64,000 nucleotides of DNA. It comes from Flavobacteriaceae bacterium (GTDB lineage: Bacteria > Bacteroidota > Bacteroidia > Flavobacteriales > Flavobacteriaceae). How positions within the stretch are numbered: position 1 is the stretch's first letter; each line of letters starts with the position of its first letter. Under the pieces are notes generated by a model, which was given only the letters and a program-made list of their open reading frames with translations, did not search any database and was not told the DNA's origin. Location of the stretch: the NCBI GenBank assembly GCA_024638165.1, contig JAHEKV010000004.1, positions 1 to 64,000 of the forward strand. The letters are read 5' to 3'. A program made the translations under genes and the position numbers. Shown here piece by piece: positions 16,039 to 25,002 of the stretch.

Positions 16039-16079
16039 CCCATCCTTAGAACTTGTTTTAAGGGTGGGTTTTGTTTTTT
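16039..16079 (+). terminator. Terminator after grpE-dnaJ
   Basis: CCCATCCTTA (16039-16048) pairs with TAAGGGTGGG (16059-16068), ten pairs with one G-T, followed by TTTTGTTTTTT. It ends the grpE-dnaJ transcript before the response-regulator promoter at 16097. Confidence 0.82.
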
Positions 16080-16096
16080 ATGCCTTTTCAAAGTCT

Positions 16097-16104
16097 TACC
16101 TTTA
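16097..16104 (+). promoter_or_regulatory. Probable -7 promoter element of the response regulator gene
   Basis: TACCTTTA, one mismatch (last base) to TAnnTTTG, six bases before the ATG at 16111. It lies just past the preceding terminator. A near-leaderless transcript is predicted. Confidence 0.4.
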
Positions 16105-16110
16105 TTCGCA

Positions 16111-17274
16111 ATGGCAAGAATTCTAATCATCGAAGACGAAGAAAGCATTAGACGCGTGCTTTCTAAGATCTTGGTTCAATCTGATCCAAGCCATGATATT
16201 ATTGAGGCTAAAGATGGCTTAGAAGGAATTCAAATGATCGATCAAGATGATACCATTGATTTGGTTTTCTGTGATATTAAAATGCCAAAAAAAGATGGGA
16301 CTGAAGTCTTACAGGCTATTGGTGATCGCACTGATGAATTGCCTGTAATTATGATATCGGGGCACGGTGATCTTGAAACTGCAGTAGAATGCATGCGATT
16401 GGGAGCATTCGACTATTTATCTAAGCCACCCGATTTAAATCGATTATTGACCACGGCAAAAAATGGCCTCGAACGAAAGAAAATTAAGGCAGAAAACAAG
16501 CGTCTTAAAAAACGACTCGTGAAATCAGATCAAATGATTGGCGATAGCACAGCGTTAAACGCTATTCGTTCGATGATCGATAAGGTATCAGATACTTCTG
16601 CTCGAGTTTTAATTACCGGGCCTAATGGTTCTGGTAAAGAGTTAGTTGCAAAGGCGCTTCATCAAAATAGCTCTAGATCGAGTTCTTCCTTTGTTGAGGT
16701 GAATTGTGCAGCGATACCTTCTGAACTAATTGAAAGTGAGCTCTTTGGTCATGTCAAAGGTGCATTTACCTCGGCTCATAAGGATCGCGCAGGTAAATTT
16801 GAAATGGCACATGGAGGTACACTTTTTCTAGACGAGATAGGAGATATGTCTTTATCTGCTCAAGCGAAAGTTCTACGAGCCCTTCAAGAGTCTCAAATTG
16901 TTAGAGTTGGTGCCGAAAAGCCTATAAAGGTTGATGTTCGTGTTGTTGCGGCTACCAATAAAGACCTTCGTAAAGAAATTGAGGAAGGTCGTTTTCGAGA
17001 AGATTTATACCATCGCTTAAGCGTTATTCTTATCGAAGTACCTTCATTAGATCGTCGTAAAGAGGATATTCCTCATTTAATCGACCACTTTTCAGCTCAA
17101 ATTGCAGAGCAGATGGGTGTCGTGAATAAATCTATTGATAAAGATGCGTTAAAGGCGTTAGTTTCGAGGTCGTATCCTGGAAATATTCGTGAACTTCGCA
17201 ACATTGTAGAACGATTAATGATTTTATCTGAGGATAAAATCACTTTAGAACTTGTTAGATCATTCGCTTTATGA
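16111..17274 (+). CDS. Sigma54-activator-type response regulator lacking a DNA-binding domain
   Basis: A 387-residue protein with two domains. The receiver domain (1-120) has phospho-acceptor Asp55 in FCDIKMPKKDG and conserved Lys105. A short coiled linker follows (121-137). The AAA+ domain (about 140-365) has Walker A GPNGSGKE (170-177), Walker B TLFLDEIGD (237-245) and the arginine-finger region FREDLYHRL. The loop that contacts sigma54 is GAFTSA (217-222) rather than GAFTGA. After NIRELRNIVERLMIL the protein ends with about 20 residues and no Fis-type helix-turn-helix. So it may act without specific DNA binding, or on something other than a sigma54 promoter. No histidine kinase gene is adjacent. 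Its stop overlaps the M28 peptidase start (ATGA). Confidence 0.9.
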   Translation: MARILIIEDEESIRRVLSKILVQSDPSHDIIEAKDGLEGIQMIDQDDTIDLVFCDIKMPKKDGTEVLQAIGDRTDELPVIMISGHGDLETAVECMRLGAFDYLSKPPDLNRLLTTAKNGLERKKIKAENKRLKKRLVKSDQMIGDSTALNAIRSMIDKVSDTSARVLITGPNGSGKELVAKALHQNSSRSSSSFVEVNCAAIPSELIESELFGHVKGAFTSAHKDRAGKFEMAHGGTLFLDEIGDMSLSAQAKVLRALQESQIVRVGAEKPIKVDVRVVAATNKDLRKEIEEGRFREDLYHRLSVILIEVPSLDRRKEDIPHLIDHFSAQIAEQMGVVNKSIDKDALKALVSRSYPGNIRELRNIVERLMILSEDKITLELVRSFAL

Positions 17275-18665
17275 GATTTTATTTTGCTTTTATTCTTTTG
17301 GTTTCCTTCCAACTTTCTGTGGCTCAGACTTCTGAGGTAAATGAAAAGGAGGATGCAGCAACTATTAAGCAGATTTTTGATACGGCCCTTACGAACGGTA
17401 ACGCGCACGACTGGCTTCGATTTCTGTCTTTACAAATAGGAGGTAGGTTATCGGGATCAGTCGAGGCTGAACAGGCCGTTGAGTATACGAAATCAGAGTT
17501 AGAAGCTTTAGGTTTAGATCGTGTTTATCTGCAACCGGTAATGGTGCCGAAGTGGGTTCGTGGAGCTCCTGAGTTTGCTTACATTGAGACGACTCCTGGA
17601 GTGACTACTACTGTTCCTATTACTGCTCTTGGGGGTTCTATAGCTACCTCAAGTATGGGTTTAAAGGCTGAAATAGTTGAGGTAAAGTCGCTCGATGAAT
17701 TGGAGCAGCTGGGGCGTGCAAAGATTGAGGGTAAAATTGTCTTCTATAATCGTCCGATGGAACCAACGTTGATTAATACGTTTGCTGCCTATGGTGGATG
17801 TGTTGACCAGCGTTATTCTGGAGCTGAAGCTGCCGCAAAATTTGGAGCGGTTGGTGTTATTGTTCGCTCCATGAACTTACGTATCGATGACTTTCCGCAT
17901 ACCGGGGCAATGAGTTATGGAGACTTGCCTTTAGATCAGCGTATTCCGGCTGCAGCGATCAGTACCAAAGGGGCAGATTTATTGTCAGCAACGCTTTCGC
18001 TGAACAAACAAACTCAATTCTACTTTAAACAGAATAGTAGAAACTTTCCTGATGTGAAATCATATAATGTTATCGGTGAGATTAAAGGAAGTCTTTACCC
18101 TGATGAAATTATGGTTGTCGGTGGACATTTAGATTCTTGGGATTTAGGGGATGGCTCTCATGATGACGGAGCGGGAGTCGTTCAATCGATGGATGTTTTG
18201 TCTCTTCTAAAACAGGTTGGTTATCGCCCGAAACGCACTATTCGTGTGGTTCTATTTATGAATGAAGAGAATGGATTAAGAGGAGGAAATGAATATGCCA
18301 GAGTAGCATTAGCTGAAGGCGAGAAGCACGTGTTTGCATTAGAAAGCGATAGTGGAGGTTTTACTCCTAGAGGTTTTTCTTTTGACACCGATAAAGAGAC
18401 TTTTGATCAGATCAAATCTTGGTCCAATTACTTTTATCCTTATCTCTCTGATCGATTTGAATTAGGTGGTAGCGGAGCAGATATTGGCCCCCTAAAACCG
18501 CAAGGGTTAATTCTTGCAGGTTTAAAACCTGACTCTCAGCGTTACTTTGATCATCACCACTCAGATAACGATCGCTTTGAGCACGTTAATAAAAGAGAAT
18601 TAGAACTCGGGGCTGCTGCAATGACAGCACTTATCTATCTGATGGATAATTATTTGCCTCAATAG
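17271..18665 (+). CDS. Secreted M28 family metallopeptidase with PA insert
   Basis: A zinc aminopeptidase-like enzyme of 464 residues. A signal peptide of about 18 residues ends VAQ. A protease-associated domain lies around 110-230. The M28 di-zinc site is seen as GGHLDSWDLGDGSHDDGAG (His and Asp ligands), FMNEENGLRGG (catalytic Glu-Glu), LESDSGGF and YFDHHHSDNDRFEHV (last His ligand). It should work in the periplasm or outside the cell, trimming peptides. The gene overlaps the response regulator by four bases, so it is co-translated with it, although a functional link is not obvious. The exact specificity is unknown. Confidence 0.93.
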   Translation: MRFYFAFILLVSFQLSVAQTSEVNEKEDAATIKQIFDTALTNGNAHDWLRFLSLQIGGRLSGSVEAEQAVEYTKSELEALGLDRVYLQPVMVPKWVRGAPEFAYIETTPGVTTTVPITALGGSIATSSMGLKAEIVEVKSLDELEQLGRAKIEGKIVFYNRPMEPTLINTFAAYGGCVDQRYSGAEAAAKFGAVGVIVRSMNLRIDDFPHTGAMSYGDLPLDQRIPAAAISTKGADLLSATLSLNKQTQFYFKQNSRNFPDVKSYNVIGEIKGSLYPDEIMVVGGHLDSWDLGDGSHDDGAGVVQSMDVLSLLKQVGYRPKRTIRVVLFMNEENGLRGGNEYARVALAEGEKHVFALESDSGGFTPRGFSFDTDKETFDQIKSWSNYFYPYLSDRFELGGSGADIGPLKPQGLILAGLKPDSQRYFDHHHSDNDRFEHVNKRELELGAAAMTALIYLMDNYLPQ

Positions 18666-18695
18666 AATTAATACAACTTACTTAAAATTACAATT

Positions 18696-19628
18696 ATGCA
18701 GGAGGGTATTTACGCTCGATTTACTACGTCTAAAGGACAAATTCTTGTTCAGCTCACCCATGATAAAACCCCAGGAACGGTAGGGAATTTTGTGGCATTA
18801 GCTGAAGGTAATCTTGAAAATTCAGCAAAACCACAGGGCACACCTTATTACGATGGTTTAAAATTTCATAGAGTGATTGCTGATTTTATGATTCAAGGAG
18901 GATGCCCTTTGGGAACAGGTACTGGTGACCCAGGATATAAATTTGACGATGAGTTTGTACCTGAGCTAAAGCATGATGGCCCTGGAGTACTCTCTATGGC
19001 TAACGCAGGCCCTGGAACCAATGGGAGCCAGTTTTTCATTACACACACTGCAACTCCTTGGTTAGATGGAAAACACACTGTTTTCGGTAAGGTAGTTGAA
19101 GGGCAAGATGTGGTAGATGCGATTGCTCAAGATGATGTTATTGAAACATTGGCCATTGAGCGAGTAGGAGAGGCTGCACAGAATTGGAATGCCGTAGAGG
19201 CTTTTCGTGTTTTTGAAAATGCTCGAGCGAAGCGAGAGGAAGAAGCCAAAAAAGCGGCTCAGGAAGCACTCGATAAACTCGCTGCCGGTTTTGATCAAAC
19301 AGATTCTGGACTTCGATACAAGATTATTCAAAAGGGCTCAGGTGCTCAAGCCGAAACAGGAAAGAGTGTCTCAGTTCATTATGAAGGAAGCCTTGACAAT
19401 GGTCAAGTATTTGATTCTTCTTACCGTCGCAAAGATCCGATTACTTTTACGTTAGGTATCGGACAAGTAATACAAGGATGGGATGAAGGTATCGCTCTTT
19501 TAAAAGAAGGAGATAAAGCACGTTTTGTAATCCCGTCATACCTCGGCTATGGAGAGCGTGGTGCAGGAGGAGTAATTCCACCAAATGCTACTCTAGTGTT
19601 TGATGTAGAACTGGTAAAAGTCGGATAA
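18696..19628 (+). CDS. Fused cyclophilin-FKBP peptidyl-prolyl isomerase
   Basis: Two unrelated prolyl isomerase domains in one 310-residue protein without a signal peptide, so cytosolic. Residues 1-160 are a cyclophilin with the catalytic Arg in FHRV (Arg59), FMIQGGC, GSQFFIT and Trp122 in PWLDGKH, the position linked to cyclosporin binding. A charged helical linker (about 165-200: [19 protein letters not shown]) follows. Residues 200-310 are an FKBP with VSVHYEG, GQVFDSS, GWDEGI (Trp262), and YLGYGERG. Such dual-family immunophilins have been described from flavobacteria and apicomplexans. It ends with its last base shared with the ATG of the next gene (TAATG). Confidence 0.94.
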   Translation: MQEGIYARFTTSKGQILVQLTHDKTPGTVGNFVALAEGNLENSAKPQGTPYYDGLKFHRVIADFMIQGGCPLGTGTGDPGYKFDDEFVPELKHDGPGVLSMANAGPGTNGSQFFITHTATPWLDGKHTVFGKVVEGQDVVDAIAQDDVIETLAIERVGEAAQNWNAVEAFRVFENARAKREEEAKKAAQEALDKLAAGFDQTDSGLRYKIIQKGSGAQAETGKSVSVHYEGSLDNGQVFDSSYRRKDPITFTLGIGQVIQGWDEGIALLKEGDKARFVIPSYLGYGERGAGGVIPPNATLVFDVELVKVG

Positions 19629-20152
19629 TGATCACCGAACAGTACCCCATTGGACCCTTTCAATTGCCCACGGTAATCAGTGAAGAGGATATCTTGAGGG
19701 CTACTGAACAGTTGGAGCAATTTCCAAGTAAGCTGAGTGACTTGGTTGCAAATTGGGATGATATGCAGTTGGATACCCCTTACCGTGCAGGATCTTGGAC
19801 GGCAAGACAACTCATTCATCACATCGCCGATAGTCACGCTCACAGTTTTATTAGATATAAGTGGGCCTTATCCGAGCAAACCCCTCTTATCAAGGCCTAT
19901 GACCAGGATGGTTGGGCCTCGCTCAGTGATGCGAAGATGCCTATCGAGAGTTCATTGAATCTGATTCAAGCAATCCATATCAAGCTTGTTTTTATTATCA
20001 GAAGCTTAAGTGCATCTGATTTAGAAAAGACTTTCATACATCCAGAAAATAATAAGGAGCGTAATCTCAAAGAGAATACGCTCCTATATGCTTGGCACAG
20101 TGGCCACCATTACGCTCACTTAGAAAACCTAGCGAAGCGCAAGGGTTGGTAG
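19628..20152 (+). CDS. YfiT/DinB-like metal-dependent transferase (putative bacillithiol S-transferase)
   Basis: A 174-residue four-helix DinB-superfamily protein. The metal-binding histidines are in LIHHIADSHAH (His about residues 65-71) and WHSGHHYAHL (near 160-167). The N-terminal YPIGPF and SWTARQLIHH are typical of the YfiT group. In Firmicutes this group includes bacillithiol S-transferases that help detoxify electrophiles. A bshC gene at 48985-50574 makes bacillithiol plausible here. The name is by family; substrate is not proven. It is coupled to the cyclophilin-FKBP gene by overlapping stop and start and converges with the M14 peptidase gene with two bases between. Confidence 0.85.
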   Translation: MITEQYPIGPFQLPTVISEEDILRATEQLEQFPSKLSDLVANWDDMQLDTPYRAGSWTARQLIHHIADSHAHSFIRYKWALSEQTPLIKAYDQDGWASLSDAKMPIESSLNLIQAIHIKLVFIIRSLSASDLEKTFIHPENNKERNLKENTLLYAWHSGHHYAHLENLAKRKGW

Positions 20153-20154
20153 TC

Positions 20155-22692
20155 TTACATTGAGTCACCGAAGAATAAAGCGTTCATCAGTAATCGGTTG
20201 GTGCCGTACCAGAAGGCTCTAAAATTAGTGTTATCGGTGAATCCGATCACTTTTCCACGTCCTATCGATTTTATGGAAAGTGCAGAGCTGCCTTTTAAGG
20301 CTTCTAAATTCTCTTCAGAAATATAACCACTAAGTAGCGGTGATTGTGTATAGGTCAATGGGTTTTCAAAACTATTTGATCGGGGTTCGATAAAAAGATT
20401 CGTGTTTCTGAATAGCGCGATTTTATCGGTTGTGTATCCGAAATTGATAGGATGTGATCGATCAATATTTGCTTCAAAGATTGCTCCACCCGTTACCTGT
20501 GCTCCGTAGTAATTCCTTGCTTGGTCAAATCTCAGATTCTTTGCGGCTGCTACTTTTGCTTGTCGCGTATTAAAACTTAAGAGTTCGTTAGAATTCAACC
20601 AGTTTAAGGCATTTCGATATCCGATAAGTGTTCCACCTTCTCGCACCCATTGCTTCAGTTTTGACGCTGTAGCATCGTTTAAAGGGTTTGGGCCATAACC
20701 GAGACTAGGAATGATAATATCTGTATAACGATCTAGGTTTACCGAAGAAACTCTCGATGCTTCAAGTTTGGTTACCTTGATATTGTAGCGCTGATCGAAT
20801 AGGTGCCAGATTTCTCCAGCATCATAGGAACTTATTCCTGTACCTACTAATAATGCTACAGCAATAGGTTCAACGGCATCGAAATTATTACTTCCAAAGT
20901 CAATCCCTTCTGTAAGTCCGGTTGAAGCTGAATGAACTTCGAGTGGATGTTTCGATGCAAAATCTGAAAGCATTGTATAAATCTCATCGGATCTGTTTTC
21001 TTGATTTTGCAGCGGAATCATTAAGGTTCCATAATCATAAGATCTACCCGCAAGTTTGAAAGGTGCCATTGCTACCTTTACTCGAATGCCTTTTTGAGTA
21101 AGGGCATGAAGTAGTTTTGGTGCATAATAGTCGTGCCATTCAAAAAGATAACCGTAATTACTTTTTTCTTCAACGCTACCTTTTGGCCTATCAATCGTAG
21201 ATACAGGAGTCATATTGACTGATGGTTTTTTCAATACTTTTTCACTAGATACACCGAATGCGTGCGGAAATGTCCAAGCTGAAATGTCATAGAATAAACT
21301 ATCCGTAAAAGTGGTTCTCTCCTCGAAAATAGCGTCAACCAGTCTTGGGTTTCTTTGATTCAGTGGAACAAAATAGCTTTTACCTGAACTGAATTCTTTT
21401 TTCCCACTTCGGTAATCTTCTTCTAGCGCCATAACGCTAATACCGTGACGTTTTAATACCTCGGTTAGGTGCCATGCGCTACCTGCATCTTTGGTAGTTC
21501 CAAATACATAACCACTAGTCTTGTGAGCAGCAGCTTCTTTTCTCAAAGTAGCGTAGTAGTCTTTCTGGTACTCCATCAATTTAGATTTCAATCCATTCGC
21601 TGCCTCAAGGGTAGATAGGGCAGTGGTGAATTGATTTCTAATGGTGAAAGGAAAAGTTAAAAGTCCATTTTCACTTTCTTGGCCGTGGCCTCGAGAACTT
21701 CCTTGTTCGAAAAGAATCCCTATGGTTCCGTTCAAATCAGGAAAGGTAGACCCCTTTCCGTAGTAATAATCATCGTAGTTCTCTTCAGAGTAATAGAGTG
21801 AGCCAATCTTATCGAGTGCTTTAGCATGATAAGATCCAATCATTTTGGTTAGCTCTTGGTTAATCTTTGGAGTGAGTGGATGCACACGGGTAGGCTCACC
21901 GGGTTGAAAGAAGAAAGTCGAATTGGTTCCCATCTCGTGGTGGTCGGTAAGTACATTGGGTAACCATTTGTGATAGGTTGCTATTCTAGCTCTACTTTCG
22001 GGTAATTGAACGGGTAGCCAATCTCTGTTTAGATCAAACCAATAGTGATTGGTTCTTCCTCCTGGCCAAACCTCACGATATTCTCTATCATTCGGGTCGT
22101 AGTTTAATTGATGAGCTCTGTGAACATTTGCCCAGTAAGCAAATCGCTGTAGTCCGTCAGGGTTAAAACTTGGATCGAAAAGAATGACTGTATTTTCTAA
22201 ATCTGCTAATACCTCATTTGATGCAGCCAGATGGTAGGCATAGGCTAGTGCGGCGTTTGACCCACTCGGCTCGTTTCCGTGAATGGAGAAACCCTGGTAG
22301 ATCACTACAGGCATATTCTCTTTGGGTTCAACCTCTCCGTTAACTAATTTCTTTCGATCGGCTACAATTTGATCAATTCGTTCATGATTTCTCGGCGAAG
22401 TCACCGTAAGAAGAAATAGGGGTCTACCTTCGAAGGTTTCGCCTCTATTTTCGAGCGAAATACGATCACTTGCTTCAGAAAGTACTTGCAAGTATTGAAT
22501 CAGTTTATCATGTGTAATGTGCCATTCACCTACCTCGTGACCAATAACCGATTGCGGAGTAGGAATGTCTGAATTATACGTGTGGTTTTTAGGAAGATAA
22601 TAATTGAGGTCTACTGTATCTGAACCTACTTGACTAAAGGCGAAAAGGGGTAGGCACAGCACTAGAATACTGCGAAAAAAATGGTTTTTCAT
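20155..22692 (-). CDS. Secreted M14 family zinc carboxypeptidase-like protein (845 residues)
   Basis: A signal peptide of about 20 residues (LVLCLPLFAFSQ) is followed by an M14 catalytic domain (about 50-370). The zinc ligands are His138 and Glu141 in SIHGNEPSG and His252 in TDHHEMG. The probable catalytic Glu is Glu329 in GILFEQGS. FDLNRDWLPVQLPE is the substrate-side segment. The C-terminal half (about 400-845) has beta/alpha character, including NLDRYTDIIIPSLGYGP and WVREGGTLIGYRNAL, which resembles a class-I glutamine-amidotransferase-like fold. It should act in the periplasm on peptides. A paralogue with the same architecture is at 46485-48911. It seems to be first or only gene of its transcript, with DUF3276 17 bases upstream. 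Confidence 0.9.
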   Translation of the reverse strand: MKNHFFRSILVLCLPLFAFSQVGSDTVDLNYYLPKNHTYNSDIPTPQSVIGHEVGEWHITHDKLIQYLQVLSEASDRISLENRGETFEGRPLFLLTVTSPRNHERIDQIVADRKKLVNGEVEPKENMPVVIYQGFSIHGNEPSGSNAALAYAYHLAASNEVLADLENTVILFDPSFNPDGLQRFAYWANVHRAHQLNYDPNDREYREVWPGGRTNHYWFDLNRDWLPVQLPESRARIATYHKWLPNVLTDHHEMGTNSTFFFQPGEPTRVHPLTPKINQELTKMIGSYHAKALDKIGSLYYSEENYDDYYYGKGSTFPDLNGTIGILFEQGSSRGHGQESENGLLTFPFTIRNQFTTALSTLEAANGLKSKLMEYQKDYYATLRKEAAAHKTSGYVFGTTKDAGSAWHLTEVLKRHGISVMALEEDYRSGKKEFSSGKSYFVPLNQRNPRLVDAIFEERTTFTDSLFYDISAWTFPHAFGVSSEKVLKKPSVNMTPVSTIDRPKGSVEEKSNYGYLFEWHDYYAPKLLHALTQKGIRVKVAMAPFKLAGRSYDYGTLMIPLQNQENRSDEIYTMLSDFASKHPLEVHSASTGLTEGIDFGSNNFDAVEPIAVALLVGTGISSYDAGEIWHLFDQRYNIKVTKLEASRVSSVNLDRYTDIIIPSLGYGPNPLNDATASKLKQWVREGGTLIGYRNALNWLNSNELLSFNTRQAKVAAAKNLRFDQARNYYGAQVTGGAIFEANIDRSHPINFGYTTDKIALFRNTNLFIEPRSNSFENPLTYTQSPLLSGYISEENLEALKGSSALSIKSIGRGKVIGFTDNTNFRAFWYGTNRLLMNALFFGDSM

Positions 22693-22709
22693 TGTCTTGT
22701 TATTAGCGG

Positions 22710-23105
22710 TTAAATGTCTTCGAAACTGATATCGGTAAATGAAGAACTGTTATTCTCCTCGTCTTCAGCCGAAGCATCATTGGTTTCGTTAGGGAAATTA
22801 GATTCCTTTTGATAATCTGAACGATGTCTTTCAGAAATGACTTCTTCTCCTTTTTGGTCAATGATAAAGGACATCATTTCATCGAGAGTTTCCTTGAAAG
22901 ATTCAAAATCTTCTTTGTATAAATAGATCTTGTGTTTCTTGTAATGAAAACTTCCATCAGGATTGGTGAACTTTTTACTTTCGGTTAGCGTTAAGTAATA
23001 ATCACCTGCTTTTGTGGCGCGAACATCAAAGAAATAAGTACGTCTACCTGCTCGCACTACCTTCGAAAAAATCTCTTCTTGTTCTGTATTCACCTTATTT
23101 TCCAT
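22710..23105 (-). CDS. DUF3276 family protein (PUR-like nucleic-acid-binding)
   Basis: A 131-residue cytosolic protein conserved in Bacteroidota. Residues about 10-85 match the DUF3276/PUR-repeat pattern: SKVVRAGRRTYFFDVRATK, DYYLTLTESKKF, HYKKHKIYLYKEDF. Related PUR proteins bind single-stranded DNA or RNA. The C-terminal 30 residues are acidic and disordered (DASAEDEENNSSS). Its role in the cell is unknown. It lies between the ABC exporter and the M14 peptidase on the same strand with short gaps, but a functional link to either is not suggested. Confidence 0.9.
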   Translation of the reverse strand: MENKVNTEQEEIFSKVVRAGRRTYFFDVRATKAGDYYLTLTESKKFTNPDGSFHYKKHKIYLYKEDFESFKETLDEMMSFIIDQKGEEVISERHRSDYQKESNFPNETNDASAEDEENNSSSFTDISFEDI

Positions 23106-23165
23106 GAAATAGTTTAATTATGTCTATCTCAAATTTGGAAAAAAAAAGAATGTTGGGCAACTTTT

Positions 23166-24914
23166 TTAACCGTTGAGTTGTTCTTGATAGAGGTCTTGGT
23201 AAAACCCTGGACTAGAAATCAATTCATTGTGAGTTCCTTCCTGTACAATTTGTCCCTCATCTAAAACAAGTATACGGTCAGCGTGCTTTACGGTAGCCAT
23301 TCGGTGACTCACAATGAGTGTCGTCTTTTCTTTGGATTGATTTTTAATGTTACCCAAAATTACCTCTTCGGTTTCGGTATCAACCGCAGATAAGCAATCG
23401 TCGAACAGAAAGATTTGAGGTTCCTTAATCATTGCACGGGCAATGGATACCCGTTGTTTTTGACCACCGCTTAAGCTAATTCCTCGCTCTCCAAGCAGCG
23501 TTTGATACCCTTTCGGAAAATCTAAGATGTTCTGGTGTACATCTGCTAACCGTGCTGCATTTTCGATCTCCTCTTCGGTAGCATTTAATTTTCCGAATCG
23601 AATGTTATTCTCGATAGTGTCAGAGAATAAGAAGGAATCTTGAGGTACCACACCCATACTTGTTCTAAGTTCAGTGAGGTAATAGTTATTGATAGAAATG
23701 CCATCAATAAGGACCGTTCCTTCTTGTGGTTCGATGAGTCGCGTGATTAAATCGATTACTGTCGATTTACCAGCTCCTGTTTTACCCATGAGGGCTACGG
23801 TTTCTCCAGAACGTATTTTCAGATTAACGTTTTTAAGTGCCTGAATGCCAGTGTCTGGGTATTTATAAGAAACATTGTTGAATTCAACTTGACCTTGGAT
23901 AGGTAGTTGAGTATCTGCTAGATGATCGTTGATTTCGGGTTGAATCTGAAGAAAGTCATTAATTCTCTCTTGAGAAACTTCGGCACGCTGAATGATTGAA
24001 GTGAGCCATCCGACCACGGTAACAGGCCAAGTGAGCATGTTTACATACAGGATAAATTCAGCAATGAGGCCTACCGAATCGATACTTCCGTCAATGTACA
24101 TTCTTCCACCTACGTACATCACAATAATATTAGAGGCGCCAATTAGCAACAGCATTAAAGGGAAAAACCAGGCATTGATTTTGGCTAAATCCATAGCAGT
24201 TTGCTTTCCTTCTTCAGCGAGTGCCTGCATGTCCTGATCAATCTTTTGCTCCAAATGGTAAGCCTTTACTATTGCTATTCCCGAAAACCGTTCTTGGGTG
24301 AAGGTAGAAAGCGTAGAAAGATAGGTTTGTACCGCGGTGCTTCTAACGTGTATCAATCGACTGATTCGGTAGATTAGAAAAGATAGAAGTGGAAACGGTA
24401 AAATAGTATAAAGTGCTAAGTCAGGAGCTTTTAGAAACATCAGTGGAATGAGAATAACAAATAGTGTTAGTGTCTGTAATCCGTACATGATGGCGGGCCC
24501 AGCATACATTCTTACTTGAGAAACGTCCTCAGAAATTCGATTCATAAGATCCCCCACCCGGTTCTTCTTGTAAAAACTAGAGGATAAAATCTGGTAGTGA
24601 TCGTAAATCGTATTCTTGAGATCGTACTCGATGTATCGAGAAACATTGATGATATACTGACGCATTAAGAACGTTAGAATAGCAGCAATAAGCGTTGTTC
24701 CAACGATAATCCCAATGTCGATAAGTAGCATTTGTTTTGCTTCTGCTTGGCTGATCTCGTTTCTGAAATATTGTTCAATGACCTGAATCGATTCATTGAT
24801 ATAGGAAGGCATGAATAGTGAAAATACACGAGCACTAATGGTAATGACCAATCCGACGAGTAACTTCTTCCAGTATTTTAATAAAAATGAATTGAGATAT
24901 TTTAATGCCTTCAT
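23166..24914 (-). CDS. ABC transporter, fused membrane and ATPase domains (MsbA/MdlB-like exporter)
   Basis: A 582-residue half-transporter expected to work as a dimer. The membrane domain (about 1-310) has six hydrophobic segments, including VGLVITISARVFSLFMP and ILYVNMLTWPVTVVGWL. The nucleotide-binding domain (about 340-580) has Walker A ALMGKTGAGKST, the signature LSGGQKQR, Walker B IFLFDDCLSAVD and switch His in IVSHRMA. Walker B ends in D-D rather than D-E: the usual catalytic Glu is Asp here, as in some heterodimeric exporters' degenerate sites, so ATPase activity may be altered. No second half-transporter gene is next to it. The substrate is unknown (lipid or drug export are common). 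Confidence 0.93.
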   Translation of the reverse strand: MKALKYLNSFLLKYWKKLLVGLVITISARVFSLFMPSYINESIQVIEQYFRNEISQAEAKQMLLIDIGIIVGTTLIAAILTFLMRQYIINVSRYIEYDLKNTIYDHYQILSSSFYKKNRVGDLMNRISEDVSQVRMYAGPAIMYGLQTLTLFVILIPLMFLKAPDLALYTILPFPLLSFLIYRISRLIHVRSTAVQTYLSTLSTFTQERFSGIAIVKAYHLEQKIDQDMQALAEEGKQTAMDLAKINAWFFPLMLLLIGASNIIVMYVGGRMYIDGSIDSVGLIAEFILYVNMLTWPVTVVGWLTSIIQRAEVSQERINDFLQIQPEINDHLADTQLPIQGQVEFNNVSYKYPDTGIQALKNVNLKIRSGETVALMGKTGAGKSTVIDLITRLIEPQEGTVLIDGISINNYYLTELRTSMGVVPQDSFLFSDTIENNIRFGKLNATEEEIENAARLADVHQNILDFPKGYQTLLGERGISLSGGQKQRVSIARAMIKEPQIFLFDDCLSAVDTETEEVILGNIKNQSKEKTTLIVSHRMATVKHADRILVLDEGQIVQEGTHNELISSPGFYQDLYQEQLNG

Positions 24915-24933
24915 GAGTGCGATTCCGTGAATT

Positions 24934-24941
24934 CAAAGATA
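24934..24941 (-). promoter_or_regulatory. -7 promoter element of the ABC exporter gene
   Basis: Reads TATCTTTG on the minus strand, a full match to TAnnTTTG, 19 bases before the ATG at 24914. It is back to back with the nusB element at 24961-24968. Confidence 0.5.
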
Positions 24942-24960
24942 GCGCAATCAAAATATAACT

Positions 24961-24968
24961 TAACTTTG
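24961..24968 (+). promoter_or_regulatory. -7 promoter element of nusB
   Basis: TAACTTTG, a full match to TAnnTTTG, 34 bases before the nusB ATG. It faces away from the exporter's element with 19 bases between them, so the two promoters share their upstream DNA. Confidence 0.5.
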
Positions 24969-25002
24969 CAGTGCAGTATAAATGTAAATAGAGTTCTTTC
25001 TC

